The notes beneath the pieces are model-generated. The model worked only from the letters and a program-made list of their open reading frames with translations, did not search any database and was not told the DNA's origin. This document shows positions 1 to 5,557 of a stretch of DNA of 6,844 nucleotides, piece after piece; position 1 is the stretch's first letter; each line of letters opens with the position of its first letter. The DNA lies in the NCBI GenBank assembly GCA_018969935.1, contig JAGWXJ010000098.1, forward strand, positions 1-6,844. Reading direction: 5' to 3'. A program made the position numbers and the translations under genes. The stretch is from Alphaproteobacteria bacterium. GTDB lineage: Bacteria > Pseudomonadota > Alphaproteobacteria > Micavibrionales > UBA1664.

Positions 1-326
1 GTTTTCAGTTCCTGATAATTTTCGATGATGCCGTTGTGCACGACCGCCACCTTGTCGGTAGCATGCGGGTGCGCGTTACGCGTAGAAGGCCCGCCGTGCG
101 TGGCCCAGCGGGTGTGGCCGATGCCTACTGTGCCCGAGAGCGGCTCTCTTTTCACGAGGGTATCGAGGTTGACAAGTTTGCCTTCCGCCCTGCGGCGTTC
201 GATGTGGCCGTTTACCAGTGTTGCGATTCCGGCAGAATCGTAGCCGCGGTACTCAAGGCGGCGAAGGCCATCCACCAAAAGGGGGGCTGCCTGTTTTTCA
301 CCAAGGATGCCGACGATACCGCACAT
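1..326 (-). CDS. glmS: Glutamine--fructose-6-phosphate aminotransferase (isomerizing), N-terminal part, cut by window start
   Basis: GlmS converts fructose-6-phosphate and glutamine to glucosamine-6-phosphate in the cytoplasm, the first committed step towards UDP-GlcNAc. The visible 108 residues begin MCGIVGI, so Cys2 becomes the N-terminal nucleophile of a class II (Ntn) glutaminase after Met removal. Further family motifs follow: LEYRGYDSAG (24-33), GHTRWATHG (70-78), NAHPH (84-88) and HNGIIENYQEL (97-107). These cover the glutamine-binding part; the rest of the glutaminase domain and both SIS isomerase domains lie outside the window. The start is fixed by the Cys2 rule. It is preceded by GAAAGGT (336-342) inside the upstream gene, 9 bases away. 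Only 3 bases separate it from the stop of the small secreted protein, so it is almost certainly co-transcribed with glmU. There is no room for a glmS ribozyme or an sRNA-controlled leader directly before it. Identification is very secure. Confidence 0.97.
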   Translation of the reverse strand, partial: MCGIVGILGEKQAAPLLVDGLRRLEYRGYDSAGIATLVNGHIERRRAEGKLVNLDTLVKREPLSGTVGIGHTRWATHGGPSTRNAHPHATDKVAVVHNGIIENYQELK

Positions 327-329
327 GGA

Positions 330-701
330 TTACTGACCTTTCAGGTGTTGGATAACGGCTGCGCGTTCGCAATCGCCTACCAGTGAATAGGTGCCGTCGG
401 GTTCGTTTTTAATGAGCATGGTTGTATTGCCGGGTGTTGGGCGAACGTCGCAGGAAGACTGGCCGTACTTGGCGCGTACATAGGTAGATGCAAGGCCGCC
501 CGAGTGCAGGTTTTTGATGTCCATGACCGTAATGTGCGTGCGGGTGTTAACTGCGCGTACCAAAACATCGGCAACCGAGATTGAAGGGTCGTTCATGACT
601 TTTTGGGCAAGCGTGCCGTCATCGGGCATGCACTTGCATGCAAGTGCCGGTGTTGCTGTGAACACGGCTGCGGTAAGGGCGAGGGCCAGAAGGATACGCA
701 T
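330..701 (-). CDS. Small secreted four-cysteine protein with a TIMP/NTR-like pattern
   Basis: Predicted 123-residue exported protein; no named gene is recognised. Residues 1-21 form a signal peptide (Arg2, hydrophobic core, ALA cleavage motif). The mature chain would start exactly at Cys22-Lys-Cys24-Met-Pro. The only cysteines are 22, 24, 84 and 111, enough for two disulfides. The N-terminal CxC, the segment ADVLVRAV (44-51), an SSCDV element (82-86) followed by a Gly turn, and DGTYSLVGDC (102-111) follow the order of the NTR/OB-fold domain of TIMPs and of short bacterial NTR-like proteins. That family assignment is my inference from pattern. The ATG at 701 is preferred over upstream in-frame starts because it begins the signal peptide and lies 1 base after the glmU stop (TAGCATG); upstream starts would overlap glmU by up to about 150 bases. 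It could instead be a lipoprotein, but the -3 residue before Cys22 is Ala, not the usual Leu. Function is unknown; location is probably periplasmic. Confidence 0.8.
   Translation of the reverse strand: MRILLALALTAAVFTATPALACKCMPDDGTLAQKVMNDPSISVADVLVRAVNTRTHITVMDIKNLHSGGLASTYVRAKYGQSSCDVRPTPGNTTMLIKNEPDGTYSLVGDCERAAVIQHLKGQ
336..342 (-). promoter_or_regulatory. Ribosome binding site of glmS
   Basis: On the minus strand this reads GAAAGGT, a good Shine-Dalgarno match 9 bases before the glmS ATG. It lies inside the last codons of the upstream small gene, so ribosomes finishing that gene end on top of it. This fits translational coupling. Confidence 0.6.
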
Positions 702-702
702 G

Positions 703-2034
703 CTATTTTTTCGCTTTCTCTGCTTGTTTTTTGGTACGGTAAGTTGATGCCCAGCCATCACGAACAACGTTGCGCGAACGGGCGACTGCCAGTGCATCGG
801 CGGGTACATCCATTGTAACGGTGGAGCCTGCACCCACATAAGCTCCATCACCTACGGTTACGGGGGCTACAAGTGTGGAGTTGGAGCCAACAAAAACGCC
901 TTTGCCGATGGTTGTGTCCTGCTTGTGGAAACCGTCGTAATTGGCAATGACCGTGCCCGCGCCGATGTTGGCTTTTTCGCCAATCGTGGCGTCGCCGAGA
1001 TAGCTCAGGTGTTTGGATTTTGCGCCTTCCTTCAAGGTGGCGCGATTGACCTCGCAGAAATTGCCGATGGTTACTTTGCGGCCGATATGCGATTTGGGGC
1101 GGATGCGCGCGAAGGGGCCAATGCTTGCGCCTTCTTCAATTGTAACGCCCTCAAGATGCGAGAATGCGTGAATGGTTACGTTATCCGCCACTTTCACGCC
1201 GGGGCCAAAGAAGACGTTCGGTTCAACGATAACGTCGCGGCCGAGTTGCGTATCCATACTGAAATAAACAGTCATGGGGTCAACAAGAGTTGCGCCATCG
1301 AACATGGCTTTGGCGCGCAGGAAGTTTTGTAGTTCACCTTCCGCCTCGGCCAGCTGGCTTTTGCTGTTGATGCCGCGCAATTCGTGCTCGGCACCCTCGA
1401 CGTACTCGCAACGTACACCATCGTCCGCGGCTATTTTTACGATGTCCGTCAGGTAAAATTCCTTCTGGGCATTATCGGGTTTGATGGCGCCAATCCATTT
1501 TTCGAATTTGTCGGCTGCGATGCAGAAGCAGCCTGCATTGACGAGGGTGATTTGCTTTTGCTCGGGCGTGCAGTCGCGGTCCTCGACAATGGCCGTTACG
1601 TAATTATCGTCCGTAACCAGTCTGCCGTAGCCTGTGGGGTCCGGCAGATGGACGGCCAGAACGGCCAAGCCATTTTCCGTTGCGGCTTCATGCAAGGCTG
1701 CGAGCGTATCGGAAGAAATAAGTGGAACATCGCCCAGTAGTACCATGACATGGCCTTTGGCACCTTTAAGGGCAGGCAGGGCGGCTTTTGCGGCATCACC
1801 CGTGCCAAGTTGCTGTTTTTGAATGGCGGTTTTATGCGGGGCAACTGCTGCCGCGACATCATCCATGCCATCGGCAATAATTGTGGTGATGGATTTGGGT
1901 GCGAGTTCGATGCATGTATTGAGTACATGCGTGATGAGCGGCTGGCCAGCCAGTTGCGCCATGACCTTCGGTTTATCCGATTTCATGCGGGTGCCTTTGC
2001 CAGCGGCTAGTATGATGCAGTGCAGTTCGCTCAT
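703..2034 (-). CDS. glmU: Bifunctional GlmU: GlcNAc-1-phosphate uridyltransferase / glucosamine-1-phosphate acetyltransferase
   Basis: GlmU acetylates glucosamine-1-phosphate with acetyl-CoA, then joins the product to UTP to give UDP-GlcNAc for peptidoglycan and lipid A. The 443 residues match the family in length and order. The N-terminal nucleotidyltransferase has LAAGKGTRM (9-17), LGTGDA (76-81), GDVPLI (101-106, metal-binding Asp102), GYGR (135-138), Glu151, Asn166 and GIN (221-223). From about residue 250 a left-handed beta-helix of hexapeptide repeats follows, with KHLSYLGD (341-348, catalytic His342), NIGAGT (356-361) and NYDG (365-368). The E. coli active-site residues Arg333, Tyr366, Asn377 and Lys392 map to Arg312, Tyr345, Asn356 and Lys371, but Lys351 maps to Asn330. 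The usual GTGHA motif has Asp80 for His. The start at MSELHCIILAAG suits the family; an ATG 12 bases upstream (2046) is possible, and neither has a clear Shine-Dalgarno sequence. The gene is followed after 1 base by the small secreted gene and then glmS. Confidence 0.97.
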   Translation of the reverse strand: MSELHCIILAAGKGTRMKSDKPKVMAQLAGQPLITHVLNTCIELAPKSITTIIADGMDDVAAAVAPHKTAIQKQQLGTGDAAKAALPALKGAKGHVMVLLGDVPLISSDTLAALHEAATENGLAVLAVHLPDPTGYGRLVTDDNYVTAIVEDRDCTPEQKQITLVNAGCFCIAADKFEKWIGAIKPDNAQKEFYLTDIVKIAADDGVRCEYVEGAEHELRGINSKSQLAEAEGELQNFLRAKAMFDGATLVDPMTVYFSMDTQLGRDVIVEPNVFFGPGVKVADNVTIHAFSHLEGVTIEEGASIGPFARIRPKSHIGRKVTIGNFCEVNRATLKEGAKSKHLSYLGDATIGEKANIGAGTVIANYDGFHKQDTTIGKGVFVGSNSTLVAPVTVGDGAYVGAGSTVTMDVPADALAVARSRNVVRDGWASTYRTKKQAEKAKK

Positions 2035-2087
2035 GGTATCAATCATAAAAAAGTGGGTTGGATGGTCCAGTCACAGCCCGTTACGGG

Positions 2088-2906
2088 TTATTTCACTCCC
2101 GTCAGGTGCATGACGATATTGCCGTAGGCGGTAAATACATCAAAGCGCACGGGTACGGGCGGGATATCCTGTGCCGGTTTTGCAATCCAGAGTTTGGGCA
2201 GTTTGTTGCCCGCCTTGCTTTGTTCCTGCACGGTCATCCAGCCGCGGGGTTTTTCATGCCAGAGGCCGCCATCGGGTACAATCTCGATGGTGCAGGTGCG
2301 GGCCGTACCTTCGTATATCGAGTAACGGCTGGGTTTGATGGTGGCGTCACCCGTATCGGTGAATTTCATGAGGAAGCGGCGTTTGCCATCGAAGGACGGT
2401 ACGGATACCGAGCACGAGCCCGTTTTTTCATACTGTTTGAGCATGATGGCAAGAGCCGTCAGCATGTCGTGGGTGCCTTTGGCGAGGGCGGGGTCCGGCA
2501 GTTCGTTTATGACGTTGCCGTCCTCTTCCACGATTTCCATGGATTTGAAGTTGCCGGATTTATCGTACAGGAAGGTTGTACGTTCCTCTTTGCGGCGCCA
2601 CCAACTGGAAAAGCGGTGTTTGGAGGGGGTGTACGTGCCTTTTTTGCCGTATTTTCCTGTTGTATTCAGCTCGCCCTTCCAAGGTGCCAGTGTGCCCAGC
2701 AGGCCTTTTGTGTAGGCCAGCAATTCGAGGTCGTAGGTGGAAGCCGTGTGTTTGAACGAGCCATCGACCGTCACGACATCGAAGCCACCTGTGTACATTG
2801 CGTACTGGAGCTGGAATTCCTTGCGCAAAGCGGGCTGCTTTTTGGCATCTGCCGCGGCAGCGGGCAGGGCCATCAACAGGCAAAGGGCAAGGACAAGCGC
2901 GCGCAT
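2088..2906 (-). CDS. Exported DUF3108-like protein
   Basis: A 272-residue protein with a clear signal peptide (MRALVLALCLLMALPAAAA, cleavage about residue 19). The mature part is predicted to be mostly beta-strand. Features resembling the DUF3108 family are an N-terminal strand with Tyr-x-x-Gly-Gly (37-41), a central DPALAKGTHDMLTALAIML segment (138-156) corresponding to the family's short helix, FDGKRRF (172-178), an IYEGTARTC strand (197-205), and a C-terminal LPKLW (236-240) with PVRFDVFTAYGNIVMHL (251-267). Family members are periplasmic or outer-membrane-associated beta-rich proteins of unsettled function. Cys165 and Cys205 are the only cysteines in the mature chain and could pair. The ATG at 2906 overlaps the ettA stop as TGATG, which fixes the start, and an AAGG lies 10 bases upstream. 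glmU follows after about 50 bases, suggesting an envelope role, but that is inference. Family assignment is from memory of the pattern. Confidence 0.82.
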   Translation of the reverse strand: MRALVLALCLLMALPAAAADAKKQPALRKEFQLQYAMYTGGFDVVTVDGSFKHTASTYDLELLAYTKGLLGTLAPWKGELNTTGKYGKKGTYTPSKHRFSSWWRRKEERTTFLYDKSGNFKSMEIVEEDGNVINELPDPALAKGTHDMLTALAIMLKQYEKTGSCSVSVPSFDGKRRFLMKFTDTGDATIKPSRYSIYEGTARTCTIEIVPDGGLWHEKPRGWMTVQEQSKAGNKLPKLWIAKPAQDIPPVPVRFDVFTAYGNIVMHLTGVK

Positions 2907-4552
2907 CAGGCAGCCGCCTTGCCGAGGCGGCGTTCCTTGTCGGCTTCGTAATCGGCAAAGTTGCCTTCGAACCATGTTACTTCGCCATCACCTTCGAAGG
3001 CGAGGATGTGGGTTGCAATACGGTCAAGGAACCAACGATCGTGCGAGATGACCACGGCGCAGCCTGCGAAAGCTTCCAAGGCTTCCTCGAGGGCCGAGAG
3101 CGTTTCGGTATCAAGGTCGTTGGTCGGTTCGTCCAGCAGCAGCAGGTTTGCGCCTGTTTGCAGCATTTTGGCCATGTGCACGCGGTTGCGTTCACCGCCC
3201 GAAAGGCTGCCTACGTTCTTTTGCTGGTCGGAGCCGCGGAAGTTGAATGAGGCCACATAGGCGCGGCTGTTGACTTCACGCGTGCCCAGTTTGAGCACTT
3301 CGTTTTTGCCCGAGATTTCTTCCCAGACGTTGTTTTTCGGGTTGAGGCTATCGCGCGATTGGTCGACGTAACCAAGCTTGACCGTTTCACCGATCTTGAA
3401 AGTACCGCCATCCGGTTTTTCCTGCCCTGTAATCATGCGGAAAAGGGTTGTTTTACCCGCACCGTTGGGGCCGATGATGCCCACGATACCGCCGGGGGGG
3501 AGGCTGAACGAGAGGTCTTTCATCAGCACTTTTTTACCGTAGGCTTTGGTAACGTTCTTGGCTTCCACCACCAATTCGCCCAGACGCGGAGGGGTGGGGA
3601 TGGGGATTTGCTGTTTGGAAACGGTTTCGCGTTCTGATTCCTCGAGCATCTGGTTGTACGCCGAGATACGGGCCTTGGATTTTGCCTGACGGGCTTTGAC
3701 GCCTGCGCGGATCCATTCCAGTTCGCGCGCCAGTGTACGTGCGCGTGCGGCCTGTTCGGAGGCCTCTTGTTCGAGGCGTTTTGCCTTTTTCTCGAGGTAT
3801 GTCGAATAGTTGCCTTCGTACGGGATGCCCGAGCTGCGGTCGAGTTCAAGAATCCAGCCGGTCACGTTGTCGAGGAAGTAACGGTCGTGGGTGACCATGA
3901 CAACCGTGCCCTTGTATTCGAGCAGGTGTTGCTGGAGCCATGCCACGGATTCGGCGTCCAAGTGGTTGGTCGGTTCGTCCAGCAGGAGCATATCGGGGGC
4001 TTCCATCAGGAGGCGGGTCAAGGCTACGCGGCGTTTTTCACCACCCGAAAGCTTGGAAATATCAGCATCTTTGGGCGGGCAGTTGAGGGCGCGCATGGCG
4101 GTTTCAACGGTGCGTTCCAGCTCCCAACCGTTGGCGGCGTCAATCTGTTCCTGCAGTTTGCCCATTTCTTCGGTGAGGGCGTTCATCTCGTCATCCGATG
4201 ACACTTCACCGAATTTCATGGAAACTTCGTTGTAGCGCTGGAGAAGGGCGCGGATTTCGGCGCAGCCGTCCATCACGTTATCGAGGACGGAGCGGGTTGC
4301 ATCCAGTTCGGGTTCTTGGGCCAGATAGCCTACTTTTGCGCCTTCGGCGGCCCAAGCCTCGCCCGCGATATCCTTGTCGATACCGGCCATGATTTTAAGC
4401 AAGGTCGATTTACCGGAGCCGTTGGGGCCCAAAACACCGATTTTGACGCCGGGCAGGAAGCTCAGCGTCATGTCCTTGATGACGGGCTTTGCTGCGCCGG
4501 TGAAGGTTTTGGTCATGTGGCGCATGACATAAACGTATTGATACGAGGCCAT
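2906..4552 (-). CDS. ettA: Energy-dependent translational throttle protein EttA (ABC-F ATPase)
   Basis: EttA is a soluble ABC-F protein that binds the ribosomal E site and gates entry into elongation according to the ATP/ADP ratio. The 548 residues hold two ABC domains. Domain 1 has Walker A GPNGSGKST (42-50), signature LSGGEKRR (168-175), Walker B MLLLDEP (188-194, catalytic Glu193) and switch His222. Domain 2 has Walker A GPNGAGKTT (361-369), signature LSGGERNR (450-457), Walker B LLLLDEP (470-476, Glu475) and His504. The arm insertion lies at about 95-140 and the tRNA-contacting linker at about 240-325, with charged residues and RQAKSKAR (288-295). Similarity to E. coli EttA (555 aa) is strong throughout, for example GIDKDI, HLDAESVAWL, THDRYFLDNV and SHDRWFLDRIATHIL, which separates it from Uup, YheS and YbiT. 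It is the first gene of the minus-strand run; AAGAAGGG (4561-4568) precedes the ATG. It overlaps the DUF3108-like gene by one base. No key residue is missing. Confidence 0.96.
   Translation of the reverse strand: MASYQYVYVMRHMTKTFTGAAKPVIKDMTLSFLPGVKIGVLGPNGSGKSTLLKIMAGIDKDIAGEAWAAEGAKVGYLAQEPELDATRSVLDNVMDGCAEIRALLQRYNEVSMKFGEVSSDDEMNALTEEMGKLQEQIDAANGWELERTVETAMRALNCPPKDADISKLSGGEKRRVALTRLLMEAPDMLLLDEPTNHLDAESVAWLQQHLLEYKGTVVMVTHDRYFLDNVTGWILELDRSSGIPYEGNYSTYLEKKAKRLEQEASEQAARARTLARELEWIRAGVKARQAKSKARISAYNQMLEESERETVSKQQIPIPTPPRLGELVVEAKNVTKAYGKKVLMKDLSFSLPPGGIVGIIGPNGAGKTTLFRMITGQEKPDGGTFKIGETVKLGYVDQSRDSLNPKNNVWEEISGKNEVLKLGTREVNSRAYVASFNFRGSDQQKNVGSLSGGERNRVHMAKMLQTGANLLLLDEPTNDLDTETLSALEEALEAFAGCAVVISHDRWFLDRIATHILAFEGDGEVTWFEGNFADYEADKERRLGKAAA
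2914..2930 (-). promoter_or_regulatory. Short hairpin at the ettA/DUF3108 gene junction
   Basis: CCGCCT (2914-2919) and AGGCGG (2925-2930) are perfect 6-base complementary arms around a 5-base loop. They lie in the last codons of ettA, 8 bases before the downstream ATG on the minus strand. The AAGG that could act as the ribosome binding site of the downstream gene (minus strand, 2917-2920) sits in the stem and loop edge. A ribosome finishing ettA would melt it, which would couple translation of the two genes. The structure is small and the sequence is also constrained by coding, so the role is uncertain. Confidence 0.35.
3119..3139. repeat. 21-base direct repeat within ettA, copy 1 (copy 2 at 3965-3985)
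   Basis: The 21 bases at 3119-3139 recur exactly at 3965-3985, 846 bases apart. Both encode the Walker B LLLDEPTN segments of the two ABC domains in the same frame. This is best read as conservation of a duplicated domain, perhaps helped by local gene conversion. It is not a mobile or regulatory repeat. Confidence 0.7.
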
Positions 4553-4560
4553 TTCGGGGT

Positions 4561-4568
4561 CCCTTCTT
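4561..4568 (-). promoter_or_regulatory. Ribosome binding site of ettA
   Basis: On the minus strand this reads AAGAAGGG, a strong purine-rich Shine-Dalgarno sequence 8 bases before the ettA ATG at 4552. It supports that start and marks ettA as the entry gene of the operon. Confidence 0.7.
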
Positions 4569-4598
4569 AATAATTACCGTGGCGGTGTCGTTGAAACG

Positions 4599-4614
4599 GC
4601 ATGGTGTACCATGC
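4599..4614. promoter_or_regulatory. Palindrome with 7-base arms, possible operator for the ettA operon
   Basis: GCATGGT and ACCATGC flank a 2-base centre, giving a perfect dyad of 7+7 bases; outside one mismatched pair, a further C/G pair (4597/4616) extends it. It lies 46 bases upstream of the ettA start codon, a common place for a repressor site or a 5' leader stem. It lacks a following T-run in either direction, so it is not a terminator. The binding protein is unknown. Confidence 0.4.
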
Positions 4615-4695
4615 GGCGCTGCCAAAAAACAAGACGCCCGTATTCAGTCAAACGGTTGAAAATTTGCACTGGCATTGATACGACAACTCATTATA

Positions 4696-4709
4696 TTGAC
4701 CAATGTCAA
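4696..4709. promoter_or_regulatory. FNR/FixK-type dyad (TTGAC-N4-GTCAA) upstream of coxB
   Basis: The 14 bases form a perfect inverted repeat, TTGAC-CAAT-GTCAA. They fit the TTGA-N6-TCAA core bound by CRP/FNR-family oxygen regulators (FnrL, FixK, Anr) in proteobacteria. The dyad overlaps the possible -10 box TATATT (4692-4697) and ends 20 bases before the preferred coxB start. A regulator bound there would block transcription of coxB, which fits repression of an aa3-type, low-affinity oxidase when oxygen is scarce. An activating role towards coxB is unlikely, as a site centred at -41.5 would put the transcript start inside coxB. The match is direct; the regulator and its effect are inferred. 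Confidence 0.5.
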
Positions 4710-4729
4710 AAATTGGGCTTTTTAGCGTC

Positions 4730-5557
4730 ATGATGAAAAAACTTATTCTTTCCCTTTTGGCCTTTGTTGCCATTTCTTCCCCCGCACTTGCCGATTATCC
4801 CCATTCCTGGGGTTTAGGCCTTCAGGAGCCAGCCGGCGTCCTGATGCAGCAGATGAGCGATTTCCACCATATGCTGGTGTACATCATTGTCGCTATCGCG
4901 GCGTTTGTGCTTGCACTGCTTATCTGGGTTGTCGTGCGTTACAACGCCAAGGCTAACCCCGTTCCTTCCAAGACAACGCACAACACGTTGCTTGAGGTTG
5001 TGTGGACGGTCATTCCCGTTGTCATTCTTATTGTTATTGCCGTGCCTTCGTTCAAGGTGTTGTTCAGCCAAGGCCGTATCCCGCAGGCCGAAATGACCCT
5101 CAAGGTAACGGGCTACCAATGGTATTGGGGTTACGAGTATCCCGACCAAGGCGGTATTGCTTTCAACGCCAACATGATCCCCGAAAAAGAGATCGATCCT
5201 TCCAAAGGGCAGAAGCGCCTTCTTGAAACGGATAACGAGCTTGTATTGCCTGTTGATACCGTCATTCGTGTCCAAATCACGGCTTCCGATGTTATCCATG
5301 CGTGGACAGTGCCTGCCTTTGGTGTCAAGAAAGACGCCATGCCCGGCCGCCTGAACGAAGCATGGTTCAAGATCACGAAACCTGGCATCTACTACGGCCA
5401 GTGTTCCGAGATCTGTGGTAACGGCCACGCCTACATGCCCATCAAGGTGCGCGCTGTCAGCAAAGAAGAATTCGCAACATGGGCTGCCGAAGCCAAAACA
5501 AAATTCGGCAGCAACGTTAATTCCAATATCACTATCGCCCAAACCGAGGTTCAATAA
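4730..5557 (+). CDS. coxB: Cytochrome c oxidase subunit II (aa3 type)
   Basis: CoxB takes electrons from cytochrome c at its binuclear CuA centre on the periplasmic side and passes them to heme a in subunit I. With the start at 4730 the protein has 275 residues: a signal peptide ending ALA (19-21), two membrane helices at about 47-69 and 90-110, and a periplasmic cupredoxin domain. All CuA ligands are present: His190, Cys225, Glu227 (backbone ligand), Cys229, His233 and Met236 in GQCSEICGNGHAYM (223-236). GYQWYWGYEYPD (128-139) is the aromatic electron-entry patch. Glu89 in LLEVVWTVIP matches the conserved glutamate at the K-channel mouth. There is no C-terminal cytochrome c domain, so this is not a caa3 enzyme. 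The ATG at 4703 would add nine residues before a normal signal peptide and lies inside the FNR-type dyad, so 4730 or 4733 is preferred; none has a clear Shine-Dalgarno sequence. coxA overlaps its stop. Confidence 0.96.
   Translation: MMKKLILSLLAFVAISSPALADYPHSWGLGLQEPAGVLMQQMSDFHHMLVYIIVAIAAFVLALLIWVVVRYNAKANPVPSKTTHNTLLEVVWTVIPVVILIVIAVPSFKVLFSQGRIPQAEMTLKVTGYQWYWGYEYPDQGGIAFNANMIPEKEIDPSKGQKRLLETDNELVLPVDTVIRVQITASDVIHAWTVPAFGVKKDAMPGRLNEAWFKITKPGIYYGQCSEICGNGHAYMPIKVRAVSKEEFATWAAEAKTKFGSNVNSNITIAQTEVQ
5546..5549 (+). promoter_or_regulatory. Ribosome binding site of coxA
   Basis: GAGG lies 7 bases before the coxA ATG and inside the last codons of coxB. Together with the TAATG overlap it points to coupled translation and balanced amounts of subunits I and II. 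Confidence 0.6.

Larger units (their letters stand above)
4553..4729. promoter_or_regulatory. Divergent control region between ettA and coxB
   Basis: This 177-base region separates the minus-strand ettA operon from the plus-strand cox genes and is richer in A+T near coxB. No gene fits in it. It must contain promoters for both directions, but no hexamer pair is convincing. On the plus strand TATATT (4692-4697) could be a -10 box; TTGCAC (4664-4669) lies 22 bases upstream, too far for a standard pair. On the minus strand a perfect TATAAT occurs (4690-4695) without a good -35, and TTGACT (4646-4651) occurs without a good -10. Two symmetric elements, listed separately, are the clearest control signals. 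No Rho-independent terminator is present. Confidence 0.6.

Noticed and set aside
324..345. glmS ribozyme or sRNA-controlled leader before glmS
   Set aside because: Only 3 bases separate glmS from the upstream coding gene, so there is no space for the ribozyme fold known from Gram-positive bacteria.
702..851. Longer version of the small secreted protein starting at 851
   Set aside because: The added 50 residues overlap glmU in another frame, carry no signal peptide features and would bury the clear signal peptide that begins at 701.
2075..2089. AGCCCGTTACGGGTT inverted repeat just after the DUF3108-like gene, considered as a terminator
   Set aside because: The stem is short with a loop of only three bases (or fewer), overlaps the stop codon, and no T-run follows on the minus strand.
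2058..2951. Open frame of 297 codons on the plus strand opposite the DUF3108-like gene
   Set aside because: The minus frame has a signal peptide, a coupled start and family-like features. The plus frame has none and is a shadow.
4648..4659. TCAA-ACGG-TTGA symmetric element, considered as a second FNR-type site
   Set aside because: The half-sites face the wrong way (TCAA...TTGA in place of TTGA...TCAA), the arms are only 4 bases, and such a pattern is expected by chance in A/T-rich DNA.
4703..4729. Upstream ATG at 4703 as the coxB start
   Set aside because: It would add nine residues before a normal signal peptide, has no Shine-Dalgarno sequence and lies inside the FNR-type dyad. It remains possible but less likely.
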